Shown here: positions 17,510 through 26,417 of the stretch, one piece after another
Numbering within the stretch: the stretch's first letter is position 1
Layout: every line of letters starts with the position of its first letter
Assembly (NCBI GenBank): GCA_964564675.1
Contig: CAZMBI010000003.1
Location: forward strand, 1 to 64,000
DNA from: CAZMBI01 sp964564675
Lineage (GTDB): Bacteria; Pseudomonadota; Alphaproteobacteria; Rickettsiales; UBA3002
Direction: 5' to 3'
DNA length: 64,000 nt
Notes under the pieces: model-generated
What the model was told of the DNA's origin: nothing
Seen by the model: only the letters and a program-made list of their open reading frames with translations
Databases searched by the model: none
Program-made: the position numbers and the translations under genes

Positions 17510-19296
17510 TAACCGCGGCGACCAAACAGTTTTTCGATATCCGCCCGTTTCAGTTCGACATAGGTCGGCCGGCCGTGATTGCACTGACCGGCATGCGGCG
17601 TCGCCTCCATCTGGCGCAGCAGCGCGTTCATTTCCTCGACCGTCAGACGGCGGCCGGCGCGCACGCTGCCGTGACAGGCCATGGTGCCGCACACATGCTC
17701 GAGCCTGTCGCGCAGGCTGAGCGCCTCGCCGAATTCCTCCAACTCGTCGGCCAGATCGCGTATGAGGCCCTGCACATCCATCTCGCCGAGCAAAGCGGGG
17801 GTCTCGCGTACAATCAGCGCCGCCTCACCAAAGGGCTCGATCACCAGCCCCAGCTCCGCCAACTCGTCGGCGCGCGCATGCAGGCCGGCAGCGGCCTGCG
17901 CATCCAGCTCCACCACTTCGGGCACCAGCAGGGTCTGGCGGGCGATGCCGCGCTCGGCGATCTGGCATTTCATGCGCTCATAGACCAGCCGCTCATGCGC
18001 GGCGTGCTGATCGACGACGACGATGCCATCAGCGGTCTGGGCAACGATATAGGTCTCATGAAGCTGAGTGCAGGCGGCCCCGAGTGGATAGTGCGCCAGC
18101 GCGGTCACCGAAGCTGGCTCGGATGGGTGCTGGCGTGCAGCCGGCGCCTGTGCGGCAATCGGCTCGAACATGGCGACGCTGGCTTCGGCAAGCTGGCCGG
18201 GCGCGGCGCCAGCGGGCGGCCCATAGGCCGGCGGTGCCTGTATCCCGGGGGTGAACGCCCAGAGCGCCTGGGCGCTGACCGTGCTGGACGCGCGATGGCC
18301 AGCCTCGCTCAGCGCATGTTTGAGCGCGCCGAGAATCAGGCCGCGGATCATGGCGTTATCGCGGAAACGCACTTCGGCTTTGGCGGGATGGACATTCACA
18401 TCGACCTGATCGCTGGGCAGCTGGAGAAACAACGCCACCACCGGATAGCGGTCCCGCGCCAGGAAATCCTGATAAGCGGCGCGGACCACACCCAGCAGCA
18501 GCCGATCGCGCACGGGGCGGCCATTGACGAAGAGATATTGCGCACTGGCTGTGCCTCGGTCATAGGTGGGCAGGGCGGCGAATCCGCTCAGCCGCACGTC
18601 TTCGCGCCGGGCGTCGATGCGCAGGGCGTTTTCGGCAAAGTCGCGGCCCATCACCTCGCCGATGCGGGCGCGGGCACCCGCCAGCAGGTCGCCCTGGCCG
18701 GTCCTGAAACGCAACAGCGACTTGCCTTCGGCGCTTAGCGTAAAGCCGATGGCGGGATGCGCCATAGCCAGACGCTCGATCACATCCTTGACATGAGAGC
18801 GTTCGCTACGTTCGCTCTTGAGGAATTTAAGCCGCGCCGGGGTGGCATAAAATAAGTCGCGCACGGTCACGGTGGTGCCCGGCTCGCAGGCGGCGGGGCT
18901 CGCCGGTGAGATCACTCCGCCTTCAACACCCAGCGACCAGCCGTGCGCGGCGTCGCCAGTGCGGCTGGTTATCTGCAGCCGACTGATCGAGCCGATAGAG
19001 GGCAATGCCTCGCCACGGAAGCCCAGATGCTCGATTTGCAGCAGGTCTTCGGCCGGCAGCTTGGAGGTGGCGTGCCGCGTCACCGCCAGCGCCAGCGCGT
19101 CGGCATCCATGCCGCTGCCGTCGTCGCGCACCTGGATCAAGGTGCGCCCGGCGCGCTCCAGCATAACATCAATATGCTGCGCCCCGGCGTCTATGGCGTT
19201 TTCCACCAGTTCTTTGACAGCCGCGGCGGGACGTTCGATCACCTCGCCGGCGGCGATCTGGTTAACAAGATTCGCAGGTAATACGCGGATGCTCAC
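17509..19296 (-). CDS. mutL: DNA mismatch repair protein MutL
   Basis: A 595-residue mismatch-repair coordinator. The N-terminal GHKL ATPase shows ELVENAIDAGA (residues 29-39), DDGSGMD and GFRGEALPSIGSI. A proline- and alanine-rich linker lies near residues 330-400. The C-terminal domain carries the endonuclease motif DQHAAHERLVYE, together with ACHGSVRAG and QCNHGRPTYVEL, so it should be a nicking MutL, as in bacteria without MutH. The stop overlaps the next gene's start by one base, and its own start overlaps the pgi stop by four. Confidence 0.94.
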   Translation of the reverse strand: MSIRVLPANLVNQIAAGEVIERPAAAVKELVENAIDAGAQHIDVMLERAGRTLIQVRDDGSGMDADALALAVTRHATSKLPAEDLLQIEHLGFRGEALPSIGSISRLQITSRTGDAAHGWSLGVEGGVISPASPAACEPGTTVTVRDLFYATPARLKFLKSERSERSHVKDVIERLAMAHPAIGFTLSAEGKSLLRFRTGQGDLLAGARARIGEVMGRDFAENALRIDARREDVRLSGFAALPTYDRGTASAQYLFVNGRPVRDRLLLGVVRAAYQDFLARDRYPVVALFLQLPSDQVDVNVHPAKAEVRFRDNAMIRGLILGALKHALSEAGHRASSTVSAQALWAFTPGIQAPPAYGPPAGAAPGQLAEASVAMFEPIAAQAPAARQHPSEPASVTALAHYPLGAACTQLHETYIVAQTADGIVVVDQHAAHERLVYERMKCQIAERGIARQTLLVPEVVELDAQAAAGLHARADELAELGLVIEPFGEAALIVRETPALLGEMDVQGLIRDLADELEEFGEALSLRDRLEHVCGTMACHGSVRAGRRLTVEEMNALLRQMEATPHAGQCNHGRPTYVELKRADIEKLFGRRG

Positions 19297-20567
19297 GCCA
19301 CCGATTCCGTTTGCCCTTTAGCGTGCTGCTTATGCCGGAGATATTCACGCGCCAGTTGCTTGCTTTCCTCGACCGCGGGCTGATCGAAAGCGTTGATGCG
19401 CAGCAATTCAGCGGCGGCGATGGTCTCCAGCATGAAATGCATAAGTAGGGCCCCCATAGTGCGTGCGTCGTTGCGCGCGATACCCAGCAAACGCAGCGGC
19501 ACCTCGTGCCGGCGCAGGGTTTCGATCGTGCCGTGCTGCAGGGCCGCCATCACATCGCCGATATGCACCCCGTCCAGATGTGACAGCGCCGCGATACCCT
19601 GCGCGTTCAAACGCGGGCCTTCGCCTTCGTGCGCCAAGGTGAGCAGCGTAAAACTTTTATCTTTCGGCCCGTCGAGATACAGCTGCAGCTGGCTGTGTTG
19701 GTCCACCGCCCCCAGCGCGCGCACGGGCGTGGAGCCGATTCCGTCTTTGCCGAGGCTTTCCGCCCAGAGCTGCTGATACCACGCCGCAAAATACAGCAGG
19801 CGGTCGCAATACGGCATGAGCACCGACACCGGTCGGGTGGGCATGAGCGCCGCCGCCCAGGCCGCCCCTTCCAGCGGTGCGGCATCGGGTTTTTCCAGCA
19901 CCTCATCGAGCACCGCCACCGCACCTTCGCGCATGGCGGCAATATGCACGTCCGCGGCGGCGGCGGGGATCAGCCCCACCAGCGACAGGACCGAATAACG
20001 CCCGCCAATATCCGGGTCATGATCCAGTACGGGAATATCAAACGCAGCCGCCAGCTGACGCAGCGGCGAGTCGCCGGGCACCGTCACCGCATGACAGCGC
20101 TCGCCGATCACGCCTGCGCCGACGCTTTGCATCGCCTCAATCAGCACAAGGGCCTGGCTCAGCGTTTCCACCGTGCCGCCGGATTTACTGATAATCAGCA
20201 AATGGATGCCGGTCATATCGCGGGTGGCGATAAACTGCTCGATGGTCTGCGGATCGACATTATCTAAAAACCACACGGGATAGTCGCCGCTATTAAGCTG
20301 GCAGGCGGTCTGCCCGCCGAGGCTGGAGCCGCCGGTTCCCAGCACGATAAGTCCCGTGCTGCGCTCGCGGATCTGGCGCGCGATGGTCAGGCATTGTTCG
20401 GTATCGGCCAGATCATATTGCAGTGACAGCAGCGGCAAACGTTTGCTGTCGCGCGCCTCGCGGATGGTTTGCTGAATGGCGGGAAATGCCGCGCGATATC
20501 CATCCCGGCGCGACTGTTCCTGGGCGCTGAGATGCGCGATATTGTGAAACTCCTGGGTATATGTCAT
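19293..20567 (-). CDS. pgi: Glucose-6-phosphate isomerase (short form)
   Basis: It interconverts glucose-6-phosphate and fructose-6-phosphate. The sugar-isomerase fold is recognised by IVLGTGGSSLGGQTACQL near residue 95, LLIISKSGGTVETLSQAL near 143, IGGRYSVLSLVGLIPAAA and the segment with GAVDQHSQLQLYLDGPKD. At 424 residues it is shorter than the E. coli enzyme (549) and resembles compact bacterial forms. It overlaps both neighbours, mutL and the M16 protein, by four bases. Confidence 0.88.
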   Translation of the reverse strand: MTYTQEFHNIAHLSAQEQSRRDGYRAAFPAIQQTIREARDSKRLPLLSLQYDLADTEQCLTIARQIRERSTGLIVLGTGGSSLGGQTACQLNSGDYPVWFLDNVDPQTIEQFIATRDMTGIHLLIISKSGGTVETLSQALVLIEAMQSVGAGVIGERCHAVTVPGDSPLRQLAAAFDIPVLDHDPDIGGRYSVLSLVGLIPAAAADVHIAAMREGAVAVLDEVLEKPDAAPLEGAAWAAALMPTRPVSVLMPYCDRLLYFAAWYQQLWAESLGKDGIGSTPVRALGAVDQHSQLQLYLDGPKDKSFTLLTLAHEGEGPRLNAQGIAALSHLDGVHIGDVMAALQHGTIETLRRHEVPLRLLGIARNDARTMGALLMHFMLETIAAAELLRINAFDQPAVEESKQLAREYLRHKQHAKGQTESVA

Positions 20568-21916
20568 GGGCTTGTCTGCTCCTGCTGCGGGTTTTCAGCT
20601 GGCGGTTCATCGGCCTGACCGGTTTGTACAATGATCAATTTTTCCAGCTGAATCAAGCGTTTTGCCGCGCGGTTGACCGCCTCAAGCGTAACCGCCTCAA
20701 AATAGGCGTTGCGTTTGTTCAAATAGTCTTTGCCCAGATCATACAGCTGCATCCCGATCAGGTAATGGGCGATGCTGTCATTGTTATCAATCGCCAGCGG
20801 AAAGGAGCCGGTGATAAACCCTTTGGCCTGCTTGAGTTCGGCTTCGGTGGCGCCGTCAACCGCCAGCTCGTGCAGGGTTTGCCTGGTGGTTTCCAGCGCG
20901 CGAGGGGCATCGGCGGCTATGGTGGCGAAACTGCCGGTCAATGCCGCCGCGTGCAGGCTGGTATCCAGATCGGTGCCGATGTGATAGCTCAAGCCCTGCT
21001 CTTTGCGGACCGCTTCGCCCAAACGCGAGGTCAGCGTCATCCCGCCAAGAATCTGGTTCATCACATAGGCGGCATAAAAATCCGCATCAGCGCGCGCGAC
21101 ACCACCGGAGCCGAACAGCACCACGCGCTGCGGAATCTGCATGGCGATGGTCTGGTCGGTGCCCACGTCGGAGACGGCGGTGTCCTCAATGGGCTGCTCC
21201 GGCCGGAAGCGCGCCGGCAGACCGGCGAGATGGGATTCCATCAGATGCGCCAGAGTGTCGGCATCAATCGCACCGGCGACGGCCATCACTGCGTTTTCCC
21301 GCGTCAGGTAGCGCGTGCGGAACTGGTGCAGTGCCGGCGGTGTGATTGCTTTGATGCCGGCTGTCGTACCCAGCGGCGGATTGGCATACGGATGCTCGCC
21401 ATAAGCCAGCCGGTTCCATTGCAGCTGGCCGCGATAATACGGTGATTCCTGTGCGCGGCGCAGACTGCTCAGCGCCCGCGCGCGGGCATTTTCCAGGCGC
21501 TCCGGCGCAAAGCGCGGCCGCTGCAGCACATCGCCCAGCAGGGCGAAAGCCGCATCCTGATGGTCGCTGAGGGTTTGCATATGCACGCTCAGACTGTCGC
21601 GCGCGGCATCGGTGCGCAATCGGATGGCGCGCGATTCCAGCGCTTTGGCGAAAGCCTGCTGGTCGCGCGCGCCGGCGCCTTTGGTCAGCATCTCAGCAAC
21701 CAGCCCGGCGCGCCCATAAAACGGGGCTGCATCGCTGGCGGTGCCGGCGTCACGAAAGACCATGCGCACGGTCAGCGCCGGAATGTGATGATCTTCGACC
21801 AGCCAGGCGGTCAGCCCGCCGGCGCGCACTTCCTGAACCGTCACGTCCGCTGTGGCCGCGCCCGCCATCGTCATCATGGCAAGGCACACCCACCATTTAT
21901 GGTACCGCAGGCGCAT
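20564..21916 (-). CDS. M16-family protein lacking the zinc motif (partner of an M16 peptidase)
   Basis: A 450-residue exported or periplasmic protein with an N-terminal signal peptide (CLAMMTMAGAATA). It has the M16 fold (GLAEML-like region as RAGLVAEMLTKGAGARD, then YLTRENAVMAVAGAIDA), but the position of HxxEH is replaced, so it should not cleave peptides itself. M16 proteins often pair an active and an inactive chain, and the active one lies directly upstream. ATG 21916 has AAGAGGA just ahead and gives a clean signal peptide; the start at 21955 would overlap the upstream gene more and is rejected. Confidence 0.85.
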   Translation of the reverse strand: MRLRYHKWWVCLAMMTMAGAATADVTVQEVRAGGLTAWLVEDHHIPALTVRMVFRDAGTASDAAPFYGRAGLVAEMLTKGAGARDQQAFAKALESRAIRLRTDAARDSLSVHMQTLSDHQDAAFALLGDVLQRPRFAPERLENARARALSSLRRAQESPYYRGQLQWNRLAYGEHPYANPPLGTTAGIKAITPPALHQFRTRYLTRENAVMAVAGAIDADTLAHLMESHLAGLPARFRPEQPIEDTAVSDVGTDQTIAMQIPQRVVLFGSGGVARADADFYAAYVMNQILGGMTLTSRLGEAVRKEQGLSYHIGTDLDTSLHAAALTGSFATIAADAPRALETTRQTLHELAVDGATEAELKQAKGFITGSFPLAIDNNDSIAHYLIGMQLYDLGKDYLNKRNAYFEAVTLEAVNRAAKRLIQLEKLIIVQTGQADEPPAENPQQEQTSP

Positions 21917-23348
21917 CGGCTTCCTCTTGAGCGGTTGATTGAGCGGTTGGATCATCAGATAGGCGCGCCGGCGGGCTCACTGCCTGTGGGCGCAGGCTGC
22001 CGGTCACCGAACGGGCCGGCTGCAGCACCGCCCGCGCCGCGGTTTGCACCTGTTCGGCCGAAACGGCTTCTACCCGTTCTTCCCAGTCGGTGTAATAGTC
22101 CAGCGCAAGGTCGAGCATGCGCAGATGCCCGATATAGCGCGCAATGCCCTGCAGCCCGTCGCGGGCATAAACGGCATCGGCTTTCAGCAGGGTTTTGGCG
22201 CGGGCCAGACTGGCGCTGTCGATACGCTCGCGGCGCGTGCGGGCAATGACCTCATCCATCGCGGTTTCCAGCTTTTTCAGACTGACCCCGTCCACCGGGG
22301 TGGCACGCACGGTCAATACCGCCGGGCCGCGCGAAAGACCCGAATAATACGCATTCACGGACGTTGCCAGCTGCTGCTCCACCACCAGTTCCCGATATAG
22401 CAGACTGGTCCGCCCGCCGCCCAGCCAATAGCTGAGCACTTCAAGCGGCAGCGCATGCTGCGCGTCACCGTAGGCGTAACTTGGTGCGGCATAATAGCGC
22501 GTCAGGCGCGGCTGTTTGACCAGCTCGTGCGCTAACGCCACCCGCCGCGCGGTACGCTGCGGCGGCTCGTTCACCCACTGGCGCGCCAGCGGCTGCCGCG
22601 ACGGAATAGTGCCATAATAACGCTCGGCCAGCGGCTCCAACCGCTCCCGCGTGATGTCGCCCACTACCACCAGCACCATCATGCCCGGATGGTAATAGCT
22701 ATCATAAAACGCCCTGACGTCTTCGGCACTGAGCGTTTCGATCTCATGCATCCAGCCGATGATGGGAATACGATATGGGTGATGGCGAAACAACGCCGCA
22801 CGCATGGCTTCGTCGAGCAGGGCTGCCGGGCGGTTATCCACCCGGCTGCGGCGCTCCTCCAAAATGACCTGTAATTCCTTTTCAAAGGCTTCCGCCGAGG
22901 GCTTCAGATGTTGCAGGCGCTGGCTTTCCAACTGCATCACGCGTTCGAGATGCTCGCTGGCTATATTGACGTAATAACCGGTGAAATCGCGTCCGGTAAA
23001 GGCGTTGAGCTCGCCGCCAAGCTCGGTGATCTGTTGCTCGAACTCGCCTGCGGCGTATTGCCGGGTGGCTTTGAACATCATGTGTTCGACATAATGCGCA
23101 AGCCCCGAACGGCCCGCCGGATCATCGGCCGCGCCGACACGCATCCACAGCGTGTGGCTGATCGCCGGCACCCGGTCATTGCGCACCAGCACCACCTCCA
23201 TGCCGTTGCTCAGGCTGAAGGACTCAACTTCCTGTTGATCGGTGACCGGCTTCTCGGGGGCTGGTTGCTCATCGCTGAACTCAAACAGGCCCAGCAGCAG
23301 CACCGTAAATATCAGGGTTACGATTGCAACGAGTATGACGGTGCGCAT
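21897..23348 (-). CDS. M16 zinc peptidase, membrane-anchored
   Basis: An insulinase-type metallopeptidase of about 483 residues. One hydrophobic segment (residues 3-21) anchors it to the membrane or is cleaved. The zinc motif HxxEH is H85-Y-V-E-H89, and the third ligand is a glutamate in ILEERRSR near residue 164. The region NAFTGRDFTGYYVNI is typical of the family. It probably works with the downstream inactive homologue, overlapping it by 20 bases, on periplasmic peptides. The start is uncertain: ATG 23348 begins just before the anchor, while in-frame starts at 23366 and 23387 lack good ribosome sites. Confidence 0.87.
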   Translation of the reverse strand: MRTVILVAIVTLIFTVLLLGLFEFSDEQPAPEKPVTDQQEVESFSLSNGMEVVLVRNDRVPAISHTLWMRVGAADDPAGRSGLAHYVEHMMFKATRQYAAGEFEQQITELGGELNAFTGRDFTGYYVNIASEHLERVMQLESQRLQHLKPSAEAFEKELQVILEERRSRVDNRPAALLDEAMRAALFRHHPYRIPIIGWMHEIETLSAEDVRAFYDSYYHPGMMVLVVVGDITRERLEPLAERYYGTIPSRQPLARQWVNEPPQRTARRVALAHELVKQPRLTRYYAAPSYAYGDAQHALPLEVLSYWLGGGRTSLLYRELVVEQQLATSVNAYYSGLSRGPAVLTVRATPVDGVSLKKLETAMDEVIARTRRERIDSASLARAKTLLKADAVYARDGLQGIARYIGHLRMLDLALDYYTDWEERVEAVSAEQVQTAARAVLQPARSVTGSLRPQAVSPPARLSDDPTAQSTAQEEADAPAVP

Positions 23349-23412
23349 GCGGTTGTTGTATCCCATTCCCTGCGGCAGGGCGAGCACCCGCTATGAACGG
23401 GCCACGTATGCC

Positions 23413-24012
23413 TCATTCAAACACTTTTTTAATTACACTCTGGCTGGCGGGGTCGACGGTTTTGACCTCCCCTTCGTTGACGGGCTTGCCCCCATCGATA
23501 TTGCGCCGGATCCGCTTGGCCTCTTCGCGCGCATCCACCACCGGATCGCTGCCTTTAAGGCCGAGCCATTTATCCAGCGGGGTGAGATCGTCGTTTCGGT
23601 CTTTCTGTTCACTCTGGCTTGCCGATTCCAGCTTGCGGCGAATCGCGGGATCGGCCTTCCCGGCACCAGCGCGTTGCAGCAAATTGGCTTCGCCACTGCT
23701 GGTCAGCGAACTGCTGACAACCGGATCAACCGCGGTTTTGGCTTTGGGTTTTTGCAGAATACGCGTCACCGGTGCGCCGTCATCCTGAAAGACGATGGAG
23801 CGGCCGCCGTCTTCCGCCTGCGGCGTGCCAAACGAAGGCGCGCCCGGCTCGGGTGGGCGCAGGTAAAAATCGGGCGGCACCGAAAGCGGGGGGCGCGAGA
23901 CCACCCGGAACTCATCCGGCGCTTCGCGGTTGAGCCCAAGATTCTCCCGGACTTCGCCACTGGCACAAGCGGTCAGGATGCAGGCACTCAGTAAGCCGAT
24001 AATCAGTCGCAT
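23413..24012 (-). CDS. DUF3035 (BamF-like) lipoprotein
   Basis: A 199-residue lipoprotein (lipobox ILTAC, cysteine 16) with the DUF3035 signature DEFRVVSRPPLSVPPDFYL just after the lipid anchor. In alphaproteobacteria this family includes BamF, an accessory lipoprotein of the outer-membrane beta-barrel assembly machine. The middle is low in hydrophobicity and charged, and probably disordered. It lies 40 bases downstream of lspA, the enzyme that matures lipoproteins, in the same minus-strand chain. Assignment as BamF itself is an inference from family membership. Confidence 0.78.
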   Translation of the reverse strand: MRLIIGLLSACILTACASGEVRENLGLNREAPDEFRVVSRPPLSVPPDFYLRPPEPGAPSFGTPQAEDGGRSIVFQDDGAPVTRILQKPKAKTAVDPVVSSSLTSSGEANLLQRAGAGKADPAIRRKLESASQSEQKDRNDDLTPLDKWLGLKGSDPVVDAREEAKRIRRNIDGGKPVNEGEVKTVDPASQSVIKKVFE

Positions 24013-24052
24013 AGTGCTAACATAACCTAATGGCGCACGAATTCAAGCGGTC

Positions 24053-24595
24053 TTAAGCCGCCGGCGCTTGCCGCCTGCTGCGCACCAGTCCGTCCCACAA
24101 TAACAAAGCCACGCCGATGCAAATCGCCGAATCGGCAATATTAAAGGCCGGCCAGTGCAGCCCGGCCACATGAAAGTCGAAAAAATCAGCCACCGCGCCG
24201 AAGCGGGCGCGGTCGATCACATTGCCGATCGCCCCGCCTATCACCAGCCCCAGCGCCAGTCCGATAAAACGGTCGGCACAGCGCCACAGCCAGACGCTCA
24301 AACCGGCGGCGATCACCAGCGCCACCCCGATTAACACCCAGGGCATCCAGCTTACTGAATCGGCGAACATGCCGAAGCTCACGCCGGTATTCCATACCAT
24401 CACCAGATTGAAAAAGGCGGTCACTTCGATCGGCGGCCGAGCTGCGATCTGCACCATATCGAGCATCACCCATTTGACGAGCTGATCGGCACCGATGATG
24501 GATAAGGCCGTAAGCAGCCCTAAGAGGCGGGCGCGGCGTGCCAGGGACGGGTTGGCGGTATTGTCGCCAGCTTCGCCGTGGCCTGATGACAATCC
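24053..24595 (-). CDS. lspA: Lipoprotein signal peptidase LspA, start uncertain
   Basis: An inner-membrane aspartyl protease that cleaves lipoprotein signal peptides. Four membrane segments and the family motifs are clear: GADQLVKWVML, VMVWNTGVSFGMF, GGAIGNVIDRARFGAVADF with the first catalytic aspartate region, and FNIADSAICIGVALL with the second. No ATG or GTG lies at the expected N-terminus. The nearest candidates are CTG 24544 (163 residues, the usual length) and TTG 24595 (180 residues, reported here); neither has a clear Shine-Dalgarno. Either choice overlaps the end of ribF, so translation may be coupled to it. Confidence 0.85.
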   Translation of the reverse strand, partial: GLSSGHGEAGDNTANPSLARRARLLGLLTALSIIGADQLVKWVMLDMVQIAARPPIEVTAFFNLVMVWNTGVSFGMFADSVSWMPWVLIGVALVIAAGLSVWLWRCADRFIGLALGLVIGGAIGNVIDRARFGAVADFFDFHVAGLHWPAFNIADSAICIGVALLLWDGLVRSRRQAPAA

Positions 24596-25485
24596 TGTTG
24601 TATCTGACTGCGTAATGCCTCGACTCCTTCGAAGGGTTTTTCGTCGCGCAGATGCGAGTGAAACTCTACACAAATCCGCGCGTCGTACCAATCGATTTCG
24701 GCGTTCAGTACATGGATTTCGAGGCGCAACTGCTCCCCCTTAAAGGTGGGGCGATAGCCCAGATTGGCCACCGCATCATAGGTGCGCGCCTCACCGAAGC
24801 GCTGCACGCGCACCGCATAGACCCCGTGGCGCGGCATTAACACCGGCGGCGGCAACAGATTCAGGGTGGGATAGCCCAGCGTGCGGCCGCGCGCCTCGCC
24901 GCGGATCACACGCCCCAGCCAGTGATAGGGCCGCCCCAGCAAATCGGCGGCAGCTTCCATCTCACCGCGGGCGACATGGGCGCGGATATGGGTGGAGGAG
25001 CATTTCTCAGTGCCCGCAGTCAGTGGCGCAATCGCTTCATAATGGAATCTCCCCTGTTGCGCGGCTGCTTCCAGCAGCCCGGCATGGCCGCGTCGGCCGC
25101 GCCCGAAGGCGAACTCCTCGCCGGTAATCACATAGCGCGCGCCGAGACCACGCACCAATACGCGGTCGATGAACGCTTCGGCTTCCAGCGCTGCGAAGCG
25201 GGCATTAAAACGCTGGGCGATCAGACCGTTTATGCCTGCCGCCTGCAGCAGGCGTGCCTTATGATGAAAAGGAATCAACCGCAGCCGGACATCGTCGCGG
25301 GCGAAAAATCGGCGCGGATGCGGCTCAAAGGTGAGAATGGCAGCCGGGGCCTCGAGCGCGCGCGCCTGCGCGATGACATGGCGCAACACCTCGGCATGGC
25401 CGCGATGCACTGCATCAAAATTGCCGATTGCCACCACCGCGCCCTGACGCGCTGGTGATAGTTTATACTGACGGGCAAACCACAT
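24520..25485 (-). CDS. ribF: Bifunctional riboflavin kinase / FMN adenylyltransferase
   Basis: It converts riboflavin to FMN and then FAD. The N-terminal nucleotidyltransferase domain shows AIGNFDAVHRGH (residues 19-30) and ILTFEPHPRRFF; the substrate-binding SSTHIRAHVARGEMEAA follows near 180. The C-terminal kinase domain shows GEARGRTLGYPTLNL and YDAVANLGYRPTF. At 321 residues it is typical. It follows secF by seven bases. Its end overlaps the probable lspA start, a ribF-lspA neighbourhood known in many proteobacteria. Confidence 0.92.
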   Translation of the reverse strand: MWFARQYKLSPARQGAVVAIGNFDAVHRGHAEVLRHVIAQARALEAPAAILTFEPHPRRFFARDDVRLRLIPFHHKARLLQAAGINGLIAQRFNARFAALEAEAFIDRVLVRGLGARYVITGEEFAFGRGRRGHAGLLEAAAQQGRFHYEAIAPLTAGTEKCSSTHIRAHVARGEMEAAADLLGRPYHWLGRVIRGEARGRTLGYPTLNLLPPPVLMPRHGVYAVRVQRFGEARTYDAVANLGYRPTFKGEQLRLEIHVLNAEIDWYDARICVEFHSHLRDEKPFEGVEALRSQIQQDCHQATAKLATIPPTRPWHAAPAS

Positions 25486-25492
25486 AGCCGGA

Positions 25493-26416
25493 TTACGCCG
25501 CCTGTTCCTCGGCCGGTCGGCTGCCGCGCAGATTAAAATATTGCAGAACCGGCGCCGAGATATAAATCGAGGAATAGGTGCCGATCAGCACGCCGAACAC
25601 CAGCGCATAGCCGAAGACCTCAAGCACCGGGCCGCCGAGCACGGCGATGAACAGCGCGGCGAGCACGGTGGTCAGCCCGGTGACGATGGTGCGCGCCAGC
25701 GTGTCATTGACGCTTTTATTCAGCAGCTCTTCCAGCGGCATTTTTTTGTATTTACGCATGTTCTCGCGGATACGGTCGTAAATCACCACCGAGTCGTTAA
25801 TGGAATACCCTACCACCGTGAGAATGGCCGCCACCGCGGTCAGGCCGAATTCAAACCCGGAGACGGCATAAAACCCAATCATCAGAATGGTATCGTGCAG
25901 CAGGGCCATGATGGCGCCAAGGCCAAACTGCCATTCGAAACGAATCCAGATATACAGCATCATGGCGCCGATAGCGAGAACGAAGGCCATAATCCCCGAT
26001 TCCACCAGTTCCTGGCCGACGGTGGGGCCGACATATTCGGTCTGGCGATAATCGATATTGGGAAATAAGGCGTTGAGTTTTTCTTTGACCACGCCCACCA
26101 GCTCGGCCTGTTCTTCGTCTTCGCCCATCTCGATGCGGATCAACACCTCGCGCGGATCGCCGAAGGTCTGCAGCGACACCTCACCGAGCCTTGGAATATT
26201 AAGCGCCTCGCGCATGGCGGCCAGATCGGCCGCCTCCTGCGTGCGGATTTCCATCAGGATGCCGCCGGCGAAATCGATGCCGAGATTGAGTCCTTGGCGC
26301 CACATGACCAACGCCGTGGCCACGATCAGCAGCGCGGATACTCCAAAACCGAACCACCGGTAACGGACAAAGGGGATGGCGGTATCGGCCGGAATAAGGG
26401 AAATCGGAAAGCGCAT
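25493..26416 (-). CDS. secF: Protein-export membrane protein SecF
   Basis: A 307-residue subunit of the SecDF complex, which uses the proton gradient to assist late steps of Sec export. It has six membrane segments. The first is followed by the periplasmic-domain start LGIDFAGGILMEI, and the family motif VVGYSINDSVVIYDRIRENMRK region lies near residue 205-225 (shown in part: GYSINDSVVIYDRIRE). secD, normally immediately upstream, is absent; instead the gene begins one base after the stop of a CaCA exchanger. The seven-base gap to ribF indicates cotranscription downstream. Confidence 0.92.
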   Translation of the reverse strand: MRFPISLIPADTAIPFVRYRWFGFGVSALLIVATALVMWRQGLNLGIDFAGGILMEIRTQEAADLAAMREALNIPRLGEVSLQTFGDPREVLIRIEMGEDEEQAELVGVVKEKLNALFPNIDYRQTEYVGPTVGQELVESGIMAFVLAIGAMMLYIWIRFEWQFGLGAIMALLHDTILMIGFYAVSGFEFGLTAVAAILTVVGYSINDSVVIYDRIRENMRKYKKMPLEELLNKSVNDTLARTIVTGLTTVLAALFIAVLGGPVLEVFGYALVFGVLIGTYSSIYISAPVLQYFNLRGSRPAEEQAA

Positions 26417-26417
26417 T

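Noticed and set aside
17575..18738. A plus-strand open frame of 387 codons
   Set aside because: Antisense to mutL, whose motifs cover the same bases.
22835..22843. DnaA-box-like TTATCCACC, considered as an origin signal near parS
   Set aside because: A single imperfect site inside the M16 coding sequence, 27 kb from parAB, with no cluster.
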